The notes under the pieces are model-generated. The model was not told where the DNA came from, ran no database searches, and saw only the letters and a program-made list of their open reading frames with translations. Made by a program: the position numbers and the translations under genes. Source: Crambe crambe (taxonomy: Eukaryota > Porifera > Demospongiae > Poecilosclerida > Crambeidae). Taken from it: a DNA stretch of 64,000 nt. Positions 1 to 12,043 of the stretch are shown piece by piece. How positions within the stretch are numbered: position 1 is the stretch's first letter; the number at the start of each line of letters is the position of its first letter. The stretch covers positions 8,820,556 to 8,884,555 of the forward strand of contig OZ004585.1 in NCBI GenBank assembly GCA_963924555.1, in the 5' to 3' direction.

Positions 1-1721
1 TTAATTATATTGGACCAGGGCACACACACTAGCCTCGTACCTGCATAATTTAGAGACACACACACACACACCATTTATAACACTTTCTACTTATCAGGTT
101 TTCAGGGTTTATTTGAGCTCTCTGGCCCTCCCACTGGGTGCTTGATCATCAAGTCATGTTAGCAATTAAGAGCTGCTCAAGCTTTTAAGTTCATTGTGAA
201 CTTGGAATGATGTTGTCAAACATTAAACAATAATGATGATAAGCTAGTTAGTGTGTCAAATCTTCCTCTTGAATGGTGTTATCAAACATTAAAAACAGTG
301 TATTCAAGCTCTAATGACTACACATCACTTGTTCTATGACTACTTAAAACCAGTGATATCAAGTCCTCTTTATTGCCTCTTAAACAATGACTTAGTGTGA
401 ATATTATTATTGCATCCCCTGAGGAAAGTCTGAGCACCAGGCCGAAACGTCAGATGTGAAAAGAATTTTTTAAGCTAAGTATCTAGAGAAGTTCACATAC
501 AGCTAGCAAACAACAATGACTTAGTGAACCTTATCAGATAAGCACATTTATGAGTATCTCTAATAGCAACCACTTGTTCTCTTACTACACCTAGAGTGGA
601 AAAACTTCCAATAAAGGATGCTTTGAAAGAGGACAAACCTCTCAATAAAAGGAGAGTATCCTTGTGTATAGCTTAAAGAGGACAACCCTGGTCCAAAGCG
701 TGTTCAAAAAGAGGACAACCTCTCTCTACAAAGGGTCCAAAGTGTGTTCCAATGTTCAACAATGGCATTCAGTGTGCATGTTATTGTGTATGTTGAAGGA
801 GGTTCTAATAAACACTGGAGGGTGTGAATGAAGCATCAAGTGCAGATGAATAAGTGTTGGCCACCACACATCACTTAGTGCCTCTCTTCATCATAATAAT
901 AAACACCTGGGCATGGACATCCAATAATACTTTAACCCTCACTTCATTGATTTTTTGCATATGTCTCATTAATCTCTGCTTATTTCCTGCATATTACTTG
1001 AGCTCAAAACATGTGGTGAGGTGACGAGCCCCTGAATGATATCGGAGAGCGTATTTTGTGTCTTGCAAGGTGTCTGAAACGTATTCCATTACAAGTGTTT
1101 ATAAACTTTTACGCTGGAAGCATATGTTCCAATATCATTACAAAATTGCTTTAATGAGTTCAACTACCACTTAGAGCAGATCTTGATATGAAAACAGATG
1201 ATCAGTACACGTAGGGCTAGGGCTAGGGCTAGCTAGGACTTGATGTGGGATCCATAACATGTTGAGGTTCATCATTACATACATAAAAGAACAGCTCGGA
1301 ACTATAGAGGCAGAGCAACATCATAATTTCATGCCCATGCAGTCTTCAAAGTAACAGACTAATATAATATGCGGTCACCGAGTAATGCCCCCACTTTGTC
1401 CGGTTATAAATTATTTGTTGTTGAACCACAACCACCTCACAGGATTAAGTACAAGTATCCACTGCAGCAGTTATAGCAACTCCTTTGTGGATATGATGTA
1501 CCTAATGACTCAATGTTGAGTCTCTTGAATAAAGAAAGACATTCTTTGAAAGACTTGGTGCATAAAAATTAATAACACTCAAGAGTGACTGGTGAATTTT
1601 CAACATTTGGCCATTCGAACATCATCATTACGTATCTGTCCAGACATTTCTACATTAGCTAACTCTGGTGAAGCTGGCAAACAACCTTTACTTCCAGCTA
1701 ATTTTGCCCTTTAAGGCTTAC
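1..1721. other. Non-coding flank, repeat-rich
   Basis: No convincing exon was found on either strand. The stretch holds a CA run near 57-72, a reverse-oriented copy of the dispersed 'rescued-by-gold' type family A repeat (about 600-750, with AGAGGACAACCTCT-like blocks), a hammerhead-like motif at 419-450 and a short GGGCTA run at 1203-1230. If the NIDO gene at 1722-10567 continues, its next exons lie here unrecognised or outside the window. Confidence 0.5.
419..450 (+). ncRNA. Hammerhead-like core motif (weak)
   Basis: CTGAGGA is followed 18 bases later by CGAAACGT. These resemble the two conserved core strands of hammerhead ribozymes (CUGANGA and GAAA). Between them GTCTG and CAGGC can pair as stem II, but extra unpaired bases (AA and C) separate that stem from the core, so the fold is not canonical. 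Hammerhead-type sequences are known in Penelope-like and related retroelements of many animals. I infer a decayed retroelement tail; activity is unlikely as written. Confidence 0.25.
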
Positions 1722-4700
1722 TTGTTCTCTCCTTGCATTCTGCGGTTTGAACGAAGGACTCTGAAACCTTGAAGATCCACATTCCAGGGACGCCCACGTT
1801 GGAGGTGGAATTAATGTTCCTAATGGCCTCTGTTCCTGATCCTGGGATTAGGTAGAAGGTCCTGTTGTCCCCTGCATTGAAACCTGCCTGGGCCAAAGCG
1901 GAACCTTCATCCGCCCTTGTCCACTGGATGTCGGCGTACAGAAAGAGCACATAGAGACTGTTAGAGTCCGACGCCATTACACACTGGAAAGTGTTGACCT
2001 GTAAGGTAGAGGAGGAGGGAGAGGGGAGGGGAGGGGAGGGGAGAGGGGAGGGGACAGAGATGAGGGAAGTAGGAGAGATGAAGTGTGACATTTAATAAGC
2101 ACTCAATTATTGATTTGACAAACATACTCCTACTCCCACAGCAGTTCAAAGGAGAGGAAATATTAGCCTACAATGCTTTAATTAGTGGAGACCTAATGAG
2201 GTCCTAATGAGGTATCAACCACAACCCTCCACTCCTTACCACATTTCAAAAGAAACAGCCACTGTTCGGCATTATTGAGGGATGATTGGATAATTGAGGG
2301 AGAGGATTAGTGAAGATAAAGGAATACATCTTAGCAATGTGTAGGAAGGAGTGTGTTAGTCCACATGCCACCAATTAACAGTGTGTGTGTGTGTGTGTGT
2401 GCGCGCGCACATGTGTCAGAGCTAACTCTTCATCATGCCATGCCAAGATACATGGCATGCATGCACATGTAAATGCCATGTCAAGATACATTGCATGCAC
2501 ATGTAAATGCCATGTCAAGATGCATTGCATGCGGATGTAAATACTATGCATACATCAAGAAATTGGGTGTGCCCCTGCACGGTGCATGGCCACTTCAATA
2601 GTTTACATTCCTAATTCCCTCCCTCAAACTATGATACACCAGACCCCTACTCCCCCACCACCCCCACAGACCCCAGACCCATGTACCCTACCCATAGACT
2701 CATGTTTATAGTTTCCCTATCCACAGACCCATGTACCCCCTACTCTCCTGATACACTGTCACACATTCAGCCATGGAAATAACTCTGGCAAATTAATGCA
2801 AATTAATGTTATTCATTGCTACATTACTCCATCATCCCCTTAAGCAAAACTCAAACATTCCATCGTAAATTAACAAGATTCACACATCCTATGTGAGGGC
2901 ATGTTAGAATAACTTCAGGCCATATATGCTCTAATGAGTGTATTTATGCACAAGACCCCTCCCTCGGACACCACCTACCTCAGACAAACTGACTAAAAGG
3001 ACATGTTATTCATGAAACGGATTAGATATTCATGAAGTGCATTGTTGGCTGTTGGCTACGTAAGGTCTCCAGCTAAGACTCCATTGCAGTTCATAAATGG
3101 AGGAGACTTCCCATGAATTTGCTATGGCCTCAAGGGGTTTGCTGATGGTGCACTAGAAATACTCCACTCTACGCTGGAATAATCATTAAAGGACATAACT
3201 CTCGTTCATATTTGTATCACTACAAACTCAAGGTCCATTTGCTATTTTAATTTGTAAAGAGACATACTCCGATACAAGTTACTGGAACTGAACCCAAGGT
3301 TACCAAGATACGTGCAGTGAAACCTCCGAACCTCCCACTGTGGACTCTCTGTATTAAGGACACACACCTATATCCAGGACACTTGTTCCTCCCACTGTGG
3401 ACTCTCTGTATTAAGGACACACACACTCTAGCTATATCCAGGACACTTGTTCTTATACTAACACAGTGGAACCTCCCACTGTGGACTCTCTGTATTAAGT
3501 ACACAGACACCCTCTAGCTATATCCAGGACACTTGTTCTTATACGAACACAGTGGAACCTCCCACTGTGGACTCTCTGTATTAAGGACACCCTCCAAGGG
3601 TTGAATTATTCTTATAGAGAGTTCTGTTAAATACAGATTCTACGCATTCACTTGGCACCTTGATCATTCATTACAACTCCTCAAATTCTTGACCAAATTT
3701 CAAATTTCAAATACCAGCAGAGAGAGTGGATAATCAGCTCTCAGTTGATGCATCAAAACTAGAAATTTGGTTAAGAATTGAGAAAGTTATAGCTGTTATA
3801 GTGAATGATCAAGATGCAAATAGAAATAAGACTAGTCAAGCATTCTGGATATAGAAAGATTCATTGTACAATGTAGCAATCAAATGAATTTTGAGCACTT
3901 ACTCTGTCAGTGCTGGCTCTAAAGTGACCAACCCCTTGCCAGGTTGTTATGAATACACTTTGGGATCGATAATCCCTTGCTGTGACAAATGCCTGATGGA
4001 TCTTCTTGTCCACCATTTCCATGAGGACAGGGTCATCTGAGACCTCACGGTACCACAAACTCCCAGTACCTCGGGTGTCCACGTCAGCATAAAATGGGGC
4101 AATCGTTTGATAGTTGGCAGCAAAGGGGAAGGTGTAGCCTCTGAATGCTCCAGGGGTGGTCGTGAAAGTGATGATGCCGTTATTGCTGACCTGTATGGGG
4201 GGTGTGGGAAATAGGTGTGGGGTGGGTGGGGAGGAGAAAATGCATGAAACTTAATTTAAAAAACAAATGAAAAAAATTGGTTACTTATTTAGAGCATGTG
4301 AAAATAATGGCCCGAGGGGATGTAAATCGTGTACTGAACATTAAAAGGAGATGGCATAACATCACCACATCACCTGCATGAATTCGACCAATTCAAATAT
4401 ACAGATTAAGTTTTAATTCTAGTCATAATAGAATCATCATAATTATTCTCTGGTCTCCTGACTCATAATGGGCTAGAATCCAGTTGTTAATTGCCTGGCT
4501 TGATTCCAAACAAGAGGACAGATACGCTGTCACTCAACATCATTCCAACCCCTCACCAATTAAAATCACCCATAATATTAAAAATTCTTCTCACGACAAT
4601 AGTCAGAGGAAGAGATTGAGAACAAATTTAGGTATCAATCAACATCACTGTGTATATCTCCAATATATACCGCATGCACTGATTCATCTCCTTCATGCTT

Positions 4701-7700
4701 ATTGCTCCACTGGATCAAACCAGGCCGGCCTTCTGGCACTAAACCTCCCTATCTGAGAGAAGTTTAATTAGCCATCATGTTGTATGAATCCGACCTCCAT
4801 GAGAACTTGCTACATCCGTTTTAGCGTGAATGTTGACAAACTATTGTTTCTCTACATCACATTTACTCAGCATCCGTGCCTGGCTACATGCTGACATCAG
4901 ACATTCCATATTACTGGTAATATTCATGGCTTGCAAGTTCATGGAACAGCTCACTTGGAAACCACCACTCAAAACAACCCAAACCACCAAACTTGAATTC
5001 AACAATATCGTTAATTTCTTAACACTCTCAACTTATACAGCCAGTCCAGCTTCCAAGGTGTGTTGCTCATCACAATAATCCGCTCATCCTGCCATGATAA
5101 AGGACATAATTGCTTCCGTAATTCAATTCAGCGCAATTCCACTGACTTGTAACATGTAGCATTCTTGACAGTTTCTCCACAGTTGCCGAGAGATAATTGT
5201 ATTAATTTGTGTGTGTCTTCATTCTTAATCACATTAAAATTTTGTAGCGCGTTTGGAGTTTTCTGGATAGTGATAATTCGTGACCGTAAGCGGTGTACGC
5301 TGCTGGATCAGATCATCTTCATTCTCATTTGGAAGGAGAAAGAAGAACACAAATAAAGGTTTTTTGTAAAATCCAATCCAGCAAGCTTGGTATTAATCAT
5401 TGGGAGTTTCGATTTAATGTTGTTTACCAGATTGTGGGACTTATCATAAGAGGAAGTGTTTTTGCCCACTTTCCAACAATGAATACTCTTTCCTGTCACT
5501 ACAGTGTCATCATTACACACAATGTCTTCAGCTATTAATGGAGAATTCATTGTGTTTGTAATCCAAATCTGTATTTGTATGAGTGGACATGACCCTGAAC
5601 ATTGTCTAAATAAACCAGCCAAAATAATGTCGGGGATATATTGGATGATCACCAACCCTTGCATTTCCTCAATGTAACGAGACAAAAAGCACAATATTCA
5701 AACAAGAAGTTTAGTAGATGATATCTGGCAGGACATGTAAAATGACCACTTGAACATCTCTGGATCTCATTTAAACTTTGTATGAATCTCTGAATAATAA
5801 GACCCAACCTTTTATCCTTTGTAGAGAAGTCAATTCTCATCTTTTGGAGGTTATTTTGTATGGAGTGTATATGGAAAACTTGACTGTCCTTTGTTGACAG
5901 GTTTGTCCCCTTTTCAGAGCGTCATCGGAGGTTCCACTGTGTCAACAATTAGTGACCCTTGGCAGACAATGATGATGCAAAAGTGATCACATGGCTGAAC
6001 ACTTAATATGCATCATTATTATTACATATCCATTGATGATGCATGGCATGGGGTTAGTTCAGACATGCACGATTGATCAAGGTCTCAAGTCAGAGAATAA
6101 GTTATTGATATGGCAGTCAATGGTCTGTCACTATTACCAGATACAGAGAGAATCAGGGACGACTGATTCATGTTAGGTGGAGATCAAGAAGAATCTCTGT
6201 GGTAAGACTGCAATTAACTTCTCTATGGCAACGAGTAATTCAATTTAAGAAGTCGATTGTAGTGAAGATTCTGATAGAAACTGGGTTAGAATCACAACAA
6301 ATGAGTTCCTAGAAATCATAATTAACCCGTCATGATGATTCTCTGTTCTCATACTCCTCCTCTCCTCCTGTATGTGAAGAACCTTTACAACGTCTCAACC
6401 CACATGCTATCACATTACAACCGACTAAGGCTTGAACTAGCCTCGTACCCAAAGGAGGGGGGTGGAGCATGTTCCAAAGGAGGGTTTGAGGATGTGTTAG
6501 GGTGGAGGTTCCAAAGGAAGGGTTGAAGATGATAGGGATGGAGCACGTTCCAATTAAAGGAGGGTTGAAGATGGGGGTGGTATGGAATGGTTGCATGGAG
6601 TATGTTCCAATGGAAAGGAAGATGGGGGTGGAGTACGTTCCAAAGAAGGGGTTGAAGATGGTGGTGGAACACGTTCCAAAGGAGGGCTTGAAGATGGGAA
6701 AGGAGGGTTTGAAGATGACACATTCTTGAGGCTTTGTTTGGGGAGTAAGCATTTGTAGTAATAGTCACATGTGACACAACCACTCCACACACCTTAACCA
6801 ACTCAAAGTCCCACTTCAAAGACAGCACAGTTCTAAGACTTTGATGTTTGCATAGGTAGTACCATCTCATTTTATCATTTTTAGAGACACTCAATAGCTG
6901 CATGCCCTGAGGCTAGCTAATATTGCTGATAATGGATGCCCTGATCTCAATGCCTCCGCTGGAACAATGCCCCTGAGGGTAGCTAACGTAGAGGAATAGT
7001 GTAGATGAAGTCGGTGAATCAAGTGGCAGCTGTTGGTGGGTGGAATATATGGACGTGTCGGGGATGTGTCAGGGGATATGTTGGAGGAGGAACGAGTGGA
7101 GACAGTAAACTTCGGGGGGATCAGTGATCATTTATATACCATAAAATAATGCAAGGGTGGGGCACTATCAGAAGATAATGCAAGGGTGGGGCACTATCAG
7201 AAGGCTGGGCATTAGGTGGGAGCGGTATTATTATAAGCACTATGCTTTAAGAACTCTCGAGATGAAAGTTATCGATTTCCCACTTCAATACATTATATAC
7301 AAGTCCCTAGCCAAAAACTTCTTCCTGTTCTAATCCCTATCTGACATTCCGAGCACAAAATCCAATCCACTGCGAACTCCAATCCCTAAGCAACACTCGA
7401 TGCATAAACTCCTGCTCAATTCCTCCTTGTCCCATGGGAGGAAGGAGAAGAACCGAGCACACGTACAATAACCACACAGTAACCCCCTTGGGACTTGGAA
7501 TTATTATTCGTGTCATTGGGTTGGGTGACAGTATTACAATGATACACTCTCAAGTTTCAAAATGCTGATAGCATGCTGGGCATGGTTCACTTTACAATGT
7601 TCCTTGATTAGATGCATGTTGAACCCGATATCTATCCTAATCGTAGTTTCAATTGTGAACCACTAGTTGGAAAGTTACGGTTTCTCTTCATAATCTTTTT

Positions 7701-10073
7701 ATTTCTTGCATTGATTTTTGTAGAGCCCATAATGATAATAACATTCTTATAGCATGAATAATTCCCCTTCCTGCTCTGGTACTGTGTGTTATATATCACT
7801 TTACAATATTAATTTCCGCCTATGTGAAGGGGATGCTGTTGAAATCTGATATATTTGTGCTCATGAAGTCAGATAAGTTGCTGCACTTTTTTTCTTTTTT
7901 TAAAATTTGATTAAACAAGTAGAACAGTGACTCACTTTGAAATAGATTTTTAGACAATGAGTCGGTCTGTGATCACTTGTAAGGATTCAGCACATAGTTA
8001 GCCTCAATGTGCACTCAATAGTGAATCGAAGCATTCAGCATGATGCCTAGGCTCACTTTTGACTGTTAAAATTATGAAATTTTTTTAGAAATTTGGGTTA
8101 TTTTTTTTACTAGGCTAACACTCAAATCTAAACATTCAGCATGATGCCCAAATTAATTTTGACTGCTAAATTGGTCACATAAATTTCCAGAAATTTGACT
8201 ATAATAACGATTATAGAGCCACCCAAACACACCTCCACTACCTTCAGAATGAGCCTACGAGCCTATGGGGCTAGAGACAAGTCTATGGGCCTATGGGGCT
8301 AGAGAAGAGTCCTACTTGCTTATCATCAACCAAATAACTCTCAATTTTGTTGTAAATATGACTTTACTAGGCTTGGATTTTCACACATAGCAGAATTGAA
8401 GCCAGCACTAATGGACCAAGAACCAAAAAAATGTGATTAATGCAAGCCATGGGTAAAATTGCAGCCATTACCAGCCCCTAAATGATACATGTAACCCTAC
8501 AAACTGCAGTGAGACATCAAACGTCTAGTCAACATTGCTCCAGAGGATATCAATTATGTAGCCAAATTGAATGACTGTGGTCACGGCTCGGCTTTCAAAG
8601 ACTTTGCATGGCAGCTAATCTGTAAGCTATCATATTCTCTTACATTATCATGTCCAGTGAACTGAAGCATCTTCCTTCTTTCCCATTAATATAAATAAAA
8701 TTTAATGAGTAGGGGTTTACGTGAGAAAGGGGAAGGTTCAGAGTTCAGATTAGTTTTCTGGGATAAAATAAATAAAAATGGGGGCTCGAATAATAAGAGA
8801 GGAAAATGCTCTCTTTCCTTTAACTTCCCAAAATTAATTTGCTGACAGGAAGAGAATAGCAAGCATGAAATGTATACAGGCTAACTTGTGAGTTGATAGC
8901 TGCAATGCCACATGGGAGTAATTGAGCCTAATTCGATGTCTAGTTGGACAGATACGCAGAACAGCTGTTTGCTGTGCACACCTCCATACCTCCTCTATCC
9001 GAGAAATTGATGGAATTTTTTTTTTTCAAACAAAGTTGTTCTCTGTAGTACGGATGTGTCCAGTGTTCGGAGGATGGGTTCCAGTGTTCGGAGGATGGGT
9101 TCCAGTGTTCGGAGGATGGGTTCCAGTGCCACCGATTATAGCTATAGAGCAACCCTTGACAGTGGACCATATGGAACCTCTCCGAACACTGGACACACTT
9201 GGGACCCATCCTTTTGTCTTTTTCCTCTTTTGGAGGTTAAAAAGGTACTCCTTTCTTGAGAGGTTTGTCCTCTTTCGGAGTGTCCTTTATCGGTATCAGA
9301 GACATACACCGTAAAAATGAAAAAGTGTGTACTGCACACTCAATACACACACCAAAAACAAAAACAGTGCGTGTATTGGGATAAAATGGTATGCAGTAAA
9401 CACTTTTGTTTTTGTGTTGCAGGAGTTATATGCTACTAGGGTGGGGAAGGTGGGAAGAGGGAAGGTATGAGGTGTGGAAAGTGCACTTTGCACCTTTCTT
9501 TCTCCCCAGAGAAACAGTGACGGGAATCGTCTTCGGGAAGTTTAGCAGTCATGGTGCTAATCTATTGGCTCTTGCTAAATGACATTTTGATTGACATTGA
9601 CACTCCTTAAAATGGCTCTCTAGAGGAGCTTCATTCTCGTAATTACCAAATCATTTGTCACAATTATTTTGCAATGGAATGGATTTGGCAAGTGACTACA
9701 GAGCTCCACTTTAATCAATTATTAATAGTTATTATTATAATAAAGCCTTGATCAGGTAACACTATTCCATAAATAAAACCTGTTGCTTTATATTATGGCT
9801 AGCATATGGCTGAAAACAGTTTGCACTGCAATGTCACAAAAAAATGTAATCTCTCAAGACGTGAAAAAATATTAAAAAAATGAAACTCTAAACATTATTC
9901 ATGTCGGCATTCGTGTGCAATCACATGACCTGATCCCCACACAAATCATGCCCCCATGGTTACCCGTATGCTGACAAAACTTCCCTTTGGACTTGTACCA
10001 GTATTCATCATCATGACTTCATCTTCTTGGAACACATGCAATGCCACATTGCATGATTGTATGATTGTGCAAA

Positions 10074-10108
<35 letters not shown>

Positions 10109-10567
10109 GGATGCATGGACACTTTCAAAGGAATTGGCTACAAGTGAAATATTCATGTCTGCCATGTATATATGGATTAAATCAATGCAGTTGCCAAAGA
10201 GATCTGCTTTATACAGCAGCTACACTTTTTACACCTCTATTCATAAAAGTTAGGCAAAGAAGAAGAAGAAGAAAAAACCACGACTCAGATTTGTTTACAA
10301 CCCTGTAACCACTTAAATTAATCAACGCTAGCTAAGAAGGCTGGAAGCATGCAAGTTAGCTATATATATACTCACACGGAAGCAAGAATGCTGTTTTCCG
10401 TAGAAGGGGTAAGCGACGCTGGGACAAATGGCTGCAGTGCTGTCATCGTCGCTTCTAAAGAGAGTCCTGTCTCCATCATCGGCGCCAAAAGGGAAGAATT
10501 CGCTCGACGACAGAGCGTGTAAACCCTGCAGGATACAGCAGATTAAAAAGCAGCGGGCCAGCAACAT
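1722..10567 (-). CDS. NIDO-domain secreted protein, 5' part
   Basis: Three minus-strand exons fit in phase: 10567-10376 (64 codons), 4190-3903 (96 codons) and 1998-1722 (92 codons plus one base); the 3' end is not seen. Exon 1 starts at the ATG at 10567 with a hydrophobic signal peptide (MLLARCFLICCILQGLHAL), then FFPFGADDGD and RSDDDSTAAI, the usual opening of a nidogen-type NIDO domain. Exon 2 carries VSNNGIITF, FYADVDTRGTGSLWYRE and TWQGVGHF. Exon 3 carries VNTFQCVMASD, DIQWT, AQAGFNAGD and NVGVPGMWIF, the typical NIDO end. NIDO occurs in nidogen, mucin-4/sushi-type and alpha-tectorin-like extracellular proteins. The 6.2-kb and 1.9-kb introns are long for this locus, so the join of exon 1 to exon 2 is inferred from phase and domain continuity. 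Confidence 0.75.
2008..2056. repeat. Purine-rich GGGGA tract
   Basis: Repeated GAGGGGAGGG beside the NIDO third exon. On the coding (minus) strand this is a long CCCTCC pyrimidine tract just ahead of the acceptor at 1999-2000, so it can serve as the polypyrimidine tract. Confidence 0.6.
2380..2545. repeat. GT run and ~35-bp tandem repeat
   Basis: A TG/CG dinucleotide run (about 2381-2408) is followed by about three imperfect copies of a unit containing CATGCACATGTAAATGCCATG and CAAGATACAT, between 2430 and 2545. Intronic. Confidence 0.7.
3325..3595. repeat. Tandem repeat with CACTGTGGACTCTCTG core
   Basis: Four copies of CCTCCCACTGTGGACTCTCT followed by GTATTAAGGACAC (or GTATTAAGTACAC), separated by variable CTATATCCAGGACACTTGTT spacers. 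It lies in the NIDO intron. The GTGGAACCTCC part resembles the dispersed family A repeat, so it probably arose from a local amplification of that element. Confidence 0.75.
6455..6725. repeat. Minisatellite, CGTTCCAAAGGAGGG units
   Basis: Seven or more imperfect units built from GGAGCATGTTCCAAAGGAGG and GGTTTGAAGATG(G) blocks of about 30-45 bp. The array is open in several frames on both strands, which explains long spurious ORFs, but no codon-level conservation or splice context supports a gene. Confidence 0.75.
7935..8210. repeat. Dispersed repeat family B
   Basis: Contains TCAGCATGATGCCTAGGCTC, CTTTTGACTGTTAAAATT and a long A/T stretch. Related sequence occurs in an intron at 24450-24760 and in an ACAT intron at 60070-60180 (GAATGCTTAGATTCACATTT, TGAGTGTTAT). 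No ORF or clear terminal repeats were found; probably a non-autonomous element. Confidence 0.5.
9057..9127. repeat. 21-bp tandem triplication
   Basis: Three perfect consecutive copies of a 21-bp unit (TTCCAGTGTTCGGAGGATGGG), directly followed by a family A repeat. Because 21 is a multiple of three it stays open in all frames; no coding role is supported. Confidence 0.85.
9160..9300. repeat. Dispersed repeat family A copy
   Basis: Shows the recurring signature of this window: GGACACACTTGGGACCCATC, CCTTTTGTCTTT, CTCTTTTGGAGGTTA, GAGAGGTTTGTCCTC, GTGTCCTTTATCGG. Other copies lie near 600-750, 5885-5940, 27005-27090, 30550-30710, 50462-50580, 50758-50875 and 51740-51915. Confidence 0.65.
10077..10107. 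repeat. 31-base G homopolymer
   Basis: Uninterrupted G run inside the NIDO intron. Similar runs occur at 11831-11853 (C), 29122-29163, 35522-35534, 46651-46668, 53854-53870 and 60947-60959. Length is likely unstable and error-prone in assembly. Confidence 0.95.
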
Positions 10568-10653
10568 AGCGAGATGTGGTAGAGCCGTTTGATGGAATTG
10601 TAAAGCGTTACCATAGATTGTATAGACTGATGGCGTTACTCCCACCTATCTGC

Positions 10654-10665
10654 TGCGCATGCGCA
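10654..10665. promoter_or_regulatory. NRF1-type palindrome in divergent promoter
   Basis: A perfect TGCGCATGCGCA lies between the divergent starts at 10567 (minus, NIDO) and 10697 (plus ORF). This is the established NRF1/alpha-PAL binding consensus. The 130-bp spacing suggests a shared bidirectional promoter. Related sites: 42261-42272 and 60844-60853 (upstream of ACAT). Confidence 0.5.
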
Positions 10666-10696
10666 ATGTCTTTCAGAGTCATCGGATGAAGGCTCT

Positions 10697-11188
10697 ATGC
10701 AATTCCTGGATCGCTGCTCCTTCCTTGAAGGACTTTTAGGCCTGGAGGGCTTTATAGAGAAAATCAAGGAGGGTTCTAGCTCACCCAGGGAGATCAAGAA
10801 AGAACTCATCAAACTTGATTCCTCCTCTCTACTTAAAGAGAAGGCTCACTCTAGCACATCCCTGGCAGCTGAAATCACTGAGTCTACCTGCTGGCTCAAA
10901 ATCTGGGACCTGGCTCTTGAATTTGGTCCATGTGGCACCACAGCCGTCCAATATCTGTTCAACATGATGACCAGACCTGTGTTTGGGTCAACCCCTTGTA
11001 CCTTTTGTGAAGATACAGTCCTAGCGACTTATTTCAAACACTTTCTTGCATATCACCTACCTGCTAACTGGCCAGGAATGACTAAGGAGGAAATTACGGG
11101 AGAGTTGAAGAAGGAGAACCCTGACATCAATCACATCATCAAGCTATTCTTACCTAATCATATGTCCACCCTCAGACTAATGCAGTAA
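10697..11188 (+). CDS. Unrecognised 163-residue ORF
   Basis: An uninterrupted ORF from the ATG at 10697 to a TAA at 11186-11188, ordinary in composition and probably real protein. I recognise no family. It is helical in character: an acidic/basic N-terminal half (GFIEKIKEGSSSPREIKKEL), a Trp-rich centre (CWLKIWDLALEFG), then CTFCEDTVLATYF with a CxxC pair, and a lysine-rich tail. The frame stays open upstream to a possible acceptor (TTTCAG near 10673), so it may be the last exon of a longer gene. No retroelement motifs are visible. It starts 130 bp from the divergent NIDO start. Confidence 0.5.
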   Translation: MQFLDRCSFLEGLLGLEGFIEKIKEGSSSPREIKKELIKLDSSSLLKEKAHSSTSLAAEITESTCWLKIWDLALEFGPCGTTAVQYLFNMMTRPVFGSTPCTFCEDTVLATYFKHFLAYHLPANWPGMTKEEITGELKKENPDINHIIKLFLPNHMSTLRLMQ

Positions 11189-12043
11189 TGTATTATTTTT
11201 GCTTTTGATGCCTATGGGTTTACAATGTATATGAATTTGAATTTGACTTTATAACAATTTGCAGCTACATTGCATTGCGGGAGAAGGTGTGTGACGTGGG
11301 GAGTCCTGAGGTAGTCTCTAGGCAGTTGTAGTACAAGGCCAGGTACTCATCCTTGAAAAATTAGCTACCTGACACTTATAGTTAGCTATTAATTTTCAGA
11401 GTAGCTATAGTGTGAATGTATAGATAATCAGAATTCCCTAATCATAACATAGATTCATTATTATCATTCAATATGAGCTCACTGTCCTTACTGAGAAACA
11501 GTTAGCTACACCCTCACACACTCTGATAGCTAGTAGGTCATTAGTTTCAGCACATAGCAGAGCCAGCTCATTTGTAGTGGTACGGCCATGCATAGCTACC
11601 ATCTGGGGGAGCCCTCCAGTAAAATTTAATGTTATTGATTCAACTTCAATCTGGAATGGCAATGCCATGTACTAACTTATTCAAATTGCATACACACACA
11701 CACACACACACATATAACATAATATACACACACACAAAATAACTCTGAATGGTGGTATGGCCATAGCCGTACCAGCCGTAGCAGTGCCTCCAAAGGTTAA
11801 AGGAAGATAAGTTAAGCAAGCTGGAATGTGCCCCCCCCCCCCCCCCCCCCCCCTTGAAGGTGCCAAACTAGTTGACTTCCAAGACATCTTTCTTTAAAAT
11901 AACAGTTATTCCAATGTGTGACCTTGTTAGTACGAGAATATGTTATGTATGTACAACAACAAACAACAAACAACAACAACAACAACATGTGTCGAGTAAA
12001 TACAATGTTGGTGTATGTATGTATTGAGGGTCACATTTGAAGG
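11189..12043. other. Intergenic, microsatellites
   Basis: No gene seen. Holds CA runs (11690-11740), a 23-base C run (11831-11853) and an AAC/ACA run (11955-11988). This is the 3' flank of both the plus ORF and the minus kinase-Kelch gene, which converge here. Confidence 0.6.

Larger units (their letters stand above)
4191..10375. other. 6.2-kb repeat-filled intron of the NIDO gene
   Basis: No exon with good coding signal was seen on either strand. Contents: a family A fragment near 5885-5940, a minisatellite at 6455-6725, a 32-bp direct duplication at 7140-7205, a family B element at 7935-8210, a 21-bp triplication at 9057-9127, a family A copy at 9160-9300 and a 31-base G run at 10077-10107. 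Confidence 0.5.

Noticed and set aside
1203..1230. GGGCTA run as telomere-like repeat
   Set aside because: Too short and not TTAGGG; similar CTAGCC runs occur in coding sequence (45990-46012) and at 40600 and 41260.
3325..3595. CRISPR-like regularly spaced repeat
   Set aside because: Irregular spacers and animal intron context; it is an ordinary tandem repeat.
6330..6903. Overlapping long ORFs on both strands
   Set aside because: Open frames come from a minisatellite whose units lack stops; no splice or domain support.
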